In this document: in pieces, positions 8,113 to 9,843 of the stretch
Layout of the letters: every line of letters starts with the position of its first letter
How positions within the stretch are numbered: position 1 is the first letter of the stretch
From: an uncultured Ellagibacter sp.
GTDB lineage: Bacteria > Actinomycetota > Coriobacteriia > Coriobacteriales > Eggerthellaceae
Assembly (NCBI GenBank): GCA_934661105.1
Contig: CAKUIV010000076.1
Span: 1-9,843 of the forward strand
Reading direction: 5' to 3'
Length of the DNA stretch: 9,843 bases
Program-made: the position numbers and the translations under genes
Notes under the pieces: model-generated
What the model saw: the letters and a program-made list of their open reading frames with translations, nothing else
Database searches by the model: none
Told to the model about the DNA's origin: nothing

Positions 8113-8406
8113 TTAGTCGCGATCTTCGCGCTTCACGATCATGTGGCGGACCACAGCGTCGTTGATGCGCAGGACGCGATCGAGCTCGGCAACGCTCTGA
8201 GGATTAGCGTGGAAGTCGACGAGGGTGTAATCACCGTCGGTCAGACCGTTGATCTCGTAAGCGAGTTTACGCTTGCCCCACTCGTCAACGTTGTCAACCT
8301 TGCCCTCGGATTCAGCGATCGTGGTCTCGATTCGCTTCATGACGGCAACGCGGTCTTCGTCGGAAATGGTCGGGGCGACAAAAAACAGCAGTTCGTAAGC
8401 CTTCAT
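8113..8406 (-). CDS. rpsF: 30S ribosomal protein S6
   Basis: S6 forms a heterodimer with S18 on the 30S platform. The 97-aa product is close to the short form of the family (about 95-101 aa). It starts MKAYELLFFVAPTISDEDR and contains the typical EWGKRKLAYEINGLTDGDYT block, then ELDRVLRINDAVVRHMIVK. The ATG at 8406 is supported by a strong AAAGGAGGTGA 4 bases upstream. In-frame ATGs further up would lie beyond the promoter and leader hairpin and are rejected. It is the first gene of the rpsF-ssb-rpsR-rplI operon and is preceded by a candidate S6:S18 autoregulatory leader. Confidence 0.97.
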   Translation of the reverse strand: MKAYELLFFVAPTISDEDRVAVMKRIETTIAESEGKVDNVDEWGKRKLAYEINGLTDGDYTLVDFHANPQSVAELDRVLRINDAVVRHMIVKREDRD

Positions 8407-8431
8407 CAGCTCACCTCCTTTGGACTTTACG

Positions 8432-8466
8432 GCTCTGGGCCCGGTGAAGGCAGTTTCACCCAGAGC
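8432..8466 (-). promoter_or_regulatory. Candidate S6:S18 autoregulatory leader hairpin
   Basis: On the transcript, GCUCUGGG pairs with CCCAGAGC (8 bp). An inner UGAA/UUCA stem closes an ACUGCC loop, and a one-sided five-base CCGGG bulge lies on the 3' side. An alternative register pairs GGUGAA/UUCACC and shifts the bulge to GGGCC. Known rpsF leaders in many bacteria carry a stem-loop with CCG in a bulge that mimics the 16S site and binds the S6:S18 dimer. The match in position (12 bases before the Shine-Dalgarno), bulge side and CCG is good. I infer repression of rpsF when S6:S18 is in excess. Confidence 0.7.
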
Positions 8467-8482
8467 AGGATATAGCCTGTCT

Positions 8483-8511
8483 ATATTACCCTGGAATCCA
8501 CGTCTTGTGAA
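8483..8511 (-). promoter_or_regulatory. Candidate rpsF operon promoter
   Basis: TTCACA (8511-8506, five of six to the -35 consensus), a 17-bp spacer and TAATAT (8488-8483) lie on the minus strand upstream of rpsF. Transcription from about 8476 would give a leader of about 70 bases that contains the whole S6:S18-like hairpin. Confidence 0.5.
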
Positions 8512-8687
8512 TAGCATACTCGCCTCGCTGATCAAACCACACATATCGCCCACATGTGCCGAGCTCGACGTTCGTCAGAGTACCAAGGTGTTTCGCCCGA
8601 TAGCGCCCACAGCGCACTGCCGTAAGGCCGCGAAGGACGACACCTAGGCGGAAGTCGGAAGTCGCGCGAAAGCCTCACGCGTTCCGG

Positions 8688-8730
8688 AAAAGAAAACGAG
8701 GGCCCAGCGTTTCCCAACGCCGAGCCCTCG
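8688..8730 (-). terminator. Intrinsic terminator of the acidic-protein gene
   Basis: On the minus strand, CGAGGGC pairs with GCCCTCG and CGGCGTT with AACGCTG, joined by a U-G pair. The stem is nearly continuous around a GGGA loop and is followed by TTTTCTTTT. It lies 36 bases after the 8767 stop and separates that gene from the rpsF operon. Confidence 0.9.
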
Positions 8731-8766
8731 AAATACCGCACGGTTTCAACAACAGAGATAAGTCGG

Positions 8767-9288
8767 CTATTCCTCGTCGTCTTCTTCGATATCGCCGACA
8801 AGGTATTTCTCGTCGATCTCATCTTCGCCGTAGTCAACGCCGCTCTTCAGACCCTCCATGAAGTTGGGGGCTTCACCGATGTAGGCTGCCTCGTCTTCAA
8901 AGGCGTAGCCGCCCTCGTCGTCCACCTCGTAGACATACCCGACCGCGTAGCCGGTTTCCGAGCCAGGGATGCCGCCCTCGGCGATGATGACATCTTTCGT
9001 GCCGTCATCGGTTTCGACGTAGCCGTCGTAGCAGAATGCATAGGCATCGGCGCCGCGCGCTCCTTCGACGGTGTGCTTCGCAAGCGCATAGCATTCGTCG
9101 GAAGAATCGCCCGGGTGCGTTTCAATAAACAGGTTTTCCTTCACAACAAGCGCCGTGAAGGGCACGAGGTCTTCGCCGTCGGTCAACTTGTCCTTCGCTT
9201 CATCGAGAGCGAAGATGAGGACGCTTTCAAGCGTTTCGGGGATTTCAGGGACTTCGTCCAACTCGGACTCAACAACACGATCGGCCAT
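8767..9288 (-). CDS. Acidic protein of unknown function
   Basis: I do not recognise a named family. The ATG at 9288 has AAGGAG 8 bases upstream and begins MADRVVESELDEVPE; the longer reading frame upstream is Arg-rich and unlike the rest. The 173-aa product is very acidic, with dense Asp/Glu throughout and an EEDDEE end. It has no signal peptide or membrane segment, so it is probably cytosolic. The core (about 20-105) looks folded: ESVLIFALDEAKDKL, DLVPFTALVVKENLF, ECYALAKHTVE, AYAFCYDGYVETDDG and KDVIIAEGG. The C-terminal part (about 110-173) is rich in Gly, Tyr and acidic residues. It is flanked by its own promoter candidate and terminator, so it is monocistronic and not part of the ribosomal operon. 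Confidence 0.8.
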   Translation of the reverse strand: MADRVVESELDEVPEIPETLESVLIFALDEAKDKLTDGEDLVPFTALVVKENLFIETHPGDSSDECYALAKHTVEGARGADAYAFCYDGYVETDDGTKDVIIAEGGIPGSETGYAVGYVYEVDDEGGYAFEDEAAYIGEAPNFMEGLKSGVDYGEDEIDEKYLVGDIEEDDEE

Positions 9289-9326
9289 CAGGTCGCTCCT
9301 TCGTTTGCGGTTTCTTCGATTGGTCA

Positions 9327-9355
9327 AGTGTAATCCACCGGCACGGACTTGGAAA
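9327..9355 (-). promoter_or_regulatory. Weak candidate promoter for the acidic-protein gene
   Basis: TTTCCA (9355-9350), a 17-bp spacer and TACACT (9332-9327) lie on the minus strand about 40 bp before the start codon. Both boxes match four of six consensus positions. Confidence 0.3.
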
Positions 9356-9475
9356 GAAACGAACGAGGAACGCGCAGGCGTCACAGAGCGAGCGCGACGC
9401 GTGACAGCAGGCGCACAGGCGACTACGAGAGCCTCCGCCATGCGCGAAGCGCACGATAGCGAGATATGCAGTGGC

Positions 9476-9510
9476 AAAATGCGTCGCGATGTTCCAAATC
9501 GGCGTTTTCC
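9476..9510 (+). repeat. Inverted repeat, left arm
   Basis: This arm pairs with 9649-9685. The core GCGATGTTCCAAATC (9486-9500) matches the reverse complement of 9661-9675 at 14 of 15 positions. The similarity extends outward to AAAA and inward to TTTTCC, giving about 28 matches in 35 with a 2-base gap. The arms enclose about 140 bp. This may be a small intergenic repeat family, MITE-like termini or a paired regulator site. No target duplication was recognised. Confidence 0.5.
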
Positions 9511-9648
9511 CAAGAAAATGGCAGCAGACACCGCTTTTGCAGGGTACTCAGCATCCCCAATGGGATATTTTGCCATAATGAACGCCGCATTACTTGCGAA
9601 TATGTGGATTATCTGACAAGTGTAAAGCGTTTTCCTGACCTGCATCCC

Positions 9649-9685
9649 GGAAAAACCGTTGATTCGGAACATCGCAAGCCGTTTT
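9649..9685 (-). repeat. Inverted repeat, right arm
   Basis: Reading on the minus strand, AAAACGGCTT is followed by GCGATGTTCCGAATC and AACGGTTTTTCC, matching the left arm in inverted orientation. It ends about 45 bp from the tRNA-Ser terminator. Confidence 0.5.
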
Positions 9686-9728
9686 CGCGCATCGCAAAAT
9701 GCAGAGCGCCCCTCTCCGGCAAAAGCTC

Positions 9729-9764
9729 AAAAACGAAAAGAGCCCGCTGTTCGCAGGCTCTTCT
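9729..9764 (-). terminator. Intrinsic terminator of tRNA-Ser
   Basis: On the minus strand AGAAGAGCCTGC pairs with GCGGGCTCTTTT (12 bp with three G-U pairs) around a GAACA loop. It is followed by CGTTTTT. The hairpin starts 11 bases after the tRNA CCA end. Confidence 0.9.
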
Positions 9765-9774
9765 GAATTCAAAC

Positions 9775-9843
9775 TGGCGGAGGAGGAGGGATTCGAACCC
9801 TCGTTACCCGGATTACGGGCAAAACGGTTTTCGAGACCGCCGC
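9775..9843 (-). tRNA. tRNA-Ser(CGA), 5' part cut by the window edge
   Basis: On the minus strand the anticodon arm GCGGT-CTCGAAA-ACCGT carries CGA at 9833-9831, which reads the serine codon UCG. A long variable arm (TTGCCCG TAAT CCGGGTAA) marks it as a class II tRNA, as expected for serine. A standard T-arm (GAGGG TTCGAAT CCCTC), the 3' acceptor strand, a G discriminator and an encoded CCA (9777-9775) complete the 3' side. The D-arm and 5' acceptor strand lie beyond 9843. Leucine is excluded by the anticodon. Confidence 0.95.

Larger units (their letters stand above)
9289..9728. other. Intergenic region between the acidic-protein gene and tRNA-Ser
   Basis: No supported gene. ORFs crossing it on both strands are Arg/Ser-rich extensions of shadow frames. 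It holds the candidate promoter of the acidic-protein gene (9327-9355) and the imperfect inverted repeat (9476-9510 / 9649-9685). The middle (about 9530-9630) is AT-richer than the surroundings. CAAGTGTAA occurs twice (9325 and 9617), and GCAAAATGC twice (9474 and 9694). A small ATCCC/GGGAT hairpin lies at 9553-9566. Confidence 0.5.

Noticed and set aside
8520..8687. Possible small gene or RNA between the rpsF promoter and the terminator at 8688
   Set aside because: Reading both strands showed no ORF with a ribosome binding site, no tRNA arms and no strong hairpin.
9289..9672. N-terminal extension of the acidic protein
   Set aside because: The extension is Arg/Ser-rich and unlike the acidic protein, and it covers the inverted repeat. 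AAGGAG at a proper distance supports ATG 9288.

Overview
The window is a conserved housekeeping block from a high-GC bacterium. All recognised genes lie on the minus strand, so they are transcribed from high to low coordinates. Protein styles (PurA starting MPSTVLVGAQWGDEGKGK, zinc-type S18, actinobacterial-looking SSB tail), high GC and the order rpsF-ssb-rpsR-rplI-dnaB suggest an Actinomycetota member. My guess is class Coriobacteriia (Eggerthella-like), but that is inference from sequence style, not a search.

Layout in transcription order. (1) A tRNA-Ser(CGA), cut by the right window edge, ends in a strong intrinsic terminator (about 9729-9764). (2) An intergenic stretch of about 440 bp carries an imperfect inverted repeat (9476-9510 / 9649-9685) and a candidate promoter. 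(3) A monocistronic gene for a very acidic 173-aa protein of unknown function (8767-9288) has its own 14-bp terminator. (4) The rpsF-ssb-rpsR-rplI operon (8406 down to 6767) has a promoter, a leader hairpin that fits the known S6:S18 autoregulatory motif, and a terminator at 6699-6739. (5) A second unit, dnaB, then a SbcD-like nuclease, then a SbcC/YhaN-like membrane ATPase (6620 down to 1743), is tightly packed; the last two genes overlap by 4 bp. (6) purA (1663 down to 353) has a perfect TATAAT box upstream and ends in an 11-bp GC hairpin. (7) The left 320 bp have no convincing gene but hold hairpins and six same-strand CARGT motifs.

Functionally the window joins translation (S6, S18, L9, tRNA-Ser), replication (SSB, DnaB), DNA-end processing or repair (SbcD/YhaN pair) and AMP synthesis (PurA). 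I found no mobile element, CRISPR array, toxin system or obvious new defence system. The least explained items are the acidic protein, the inverted repeat by the tRNA, the CARGT cluster at the left edge, and the YhaN-type ATPase, which has a transmembrane hairpin where SbcC/Rad50 has a zinc hook.
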